DNA from: Panulirus ornatus
Lineage: Eukaryota; Arthropoda; Malacostraca; Decapoda; Palinuridae
Assembly (NCBI RefSeq): GCF_036320965.1
Contig: NC_092261.1
Coordinates: forward strand, 11,052,697 to 11,116,696
Reading direction: 5' to 3'
DNA length: 64,000 nucleotides
The position numbers and the translations under genes were made by a program. Numbering within the stretch: position 1 is the stretch's first letter; each line of letters starts with the position of its first letter. Shown here one piece after another: positions 63,783 through 64,000 of the stretch. The notes under the pieces were generated by a model that saw only the letters and a list, made by a program, of their open reading frames with translations, was not told the origin of the DNA and searched no databases.

Positions 63783-63975
63783 TCACACGATTAGCACTGC
63801 TAACCGTGGCGCATGTAATGACCCGCCCATGCTCAGTCCAGAATAAGTTCGAATCCAAGTGGTTGCAGACGGTCCGCAGTCAACCCAGATGTTCATCTTT
63901 CCTATGGGGTTTGGTTGATGATTTGGGTACATGGCGCACGGTATATATATGGTGTGTGTGTAGTTCAAATCCGAT
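63783..63975 (+). mobile_element. tRNA-derived SINE, diverged
   Basis: AAGTTCGAATCC (B box) at about 63,846-63,857 is followed by GACGGTCCGCAGTCAACCCA, GATGTTCATC and TTTGGGTACATGG, the same body as at 34,600-34,680. It ends in a short TA/GT-rich run. Confidence 0.55.
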
Positions 63976-64000
63976 CCGTGGTGTATATGCATTTGGTATT

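Overview
The window is eukaryotic, almost entirely non-coding, and extremely rich in simple repeats. About thirty (TA)n, twenty (CT)n/(GA)n and fifteen (CA)n/(GT)n arrays of 30-200 bp lie between 5' truncated LINE fragments, SINEs and many short degenerate minisatellites. There are no bacterial-type operons, no rRNA and no intact tRNA gene. The (TA)/(CT)/(CA) density, and a LINE/SINE set ending in a GCTACCTCGC[A/T]AACGCGGGA tail, fit a decapod crustacean genome (lobster, crayfish or crab type). That assignment is inference from repeat style and memory of the families, not from a search. Most long open frames are simple repeats read as poly-Leu-Ser, poly-Ile-Tyr, poly-Arg-Glu, poly-Thr-His or poly-Cys-Val.

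Layout. 1-9,000: microsatellites, an old diverged ~1.3 kb tandem duplication (2,195-4,790) and two SINE fragments. 9,000-19,000: a cluster of degenerate minisatellites with 18-62 bp units, plus two LINE 3' ends. 19,000-31,000: microsatellites, a broken CR1-like LINE end (about 24,605-24,950), a hairpin and a full-length SINE (29,803-30,045). 31,000-37,900: one convincing protein-coding exon on the minus strand (32,486-32,651), a 31-bp minisatellite, a tRNA-derived SINE and a 20-bp minisatellite. 38,065-42,522: a recent tandem duplication of about 2.2 kb bounded by (TA)n arrays, carrying one SINE and one probable 105-bp minus-strand exon in each copy. 42,550-48,000: mostly unassigned sequence, a degenerate trinucleotide tract and a degenerate Jockey-like LINE on the minus strand. 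48,000-54,000: a tRNA-like SINE abutting a LINE 3' UTR, RTE-like reverse transcriptase pieces and the best LINE end (53,015-53,845). 54,000-64,000: minisatellites, microsatellites and one weak candidate exon (to 59,214).

Functionally, the window looks like intron or intergenic DNA around one or more minus-strand genes whose other exons are outside it or not recognisable. The exons at 32,486-32,651 and 39,309-39,413 (duplicated at 41,580-41,684) have clean splice sites and coding-like codons, but I do not recognise the protein. The clearest system-level signal is a LINE/SINE pair. A short SINE of about 220-245 bp carries the same 3' tail core as an RTE-like LINE, and both run into A-runs and (TA)n. 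This suggests that the SINE borrows the LINE machinery and that the pair seeds or targets many of the (TA)n arrays. One such array pair then appears to have mediated the 2.2 kb duplication.
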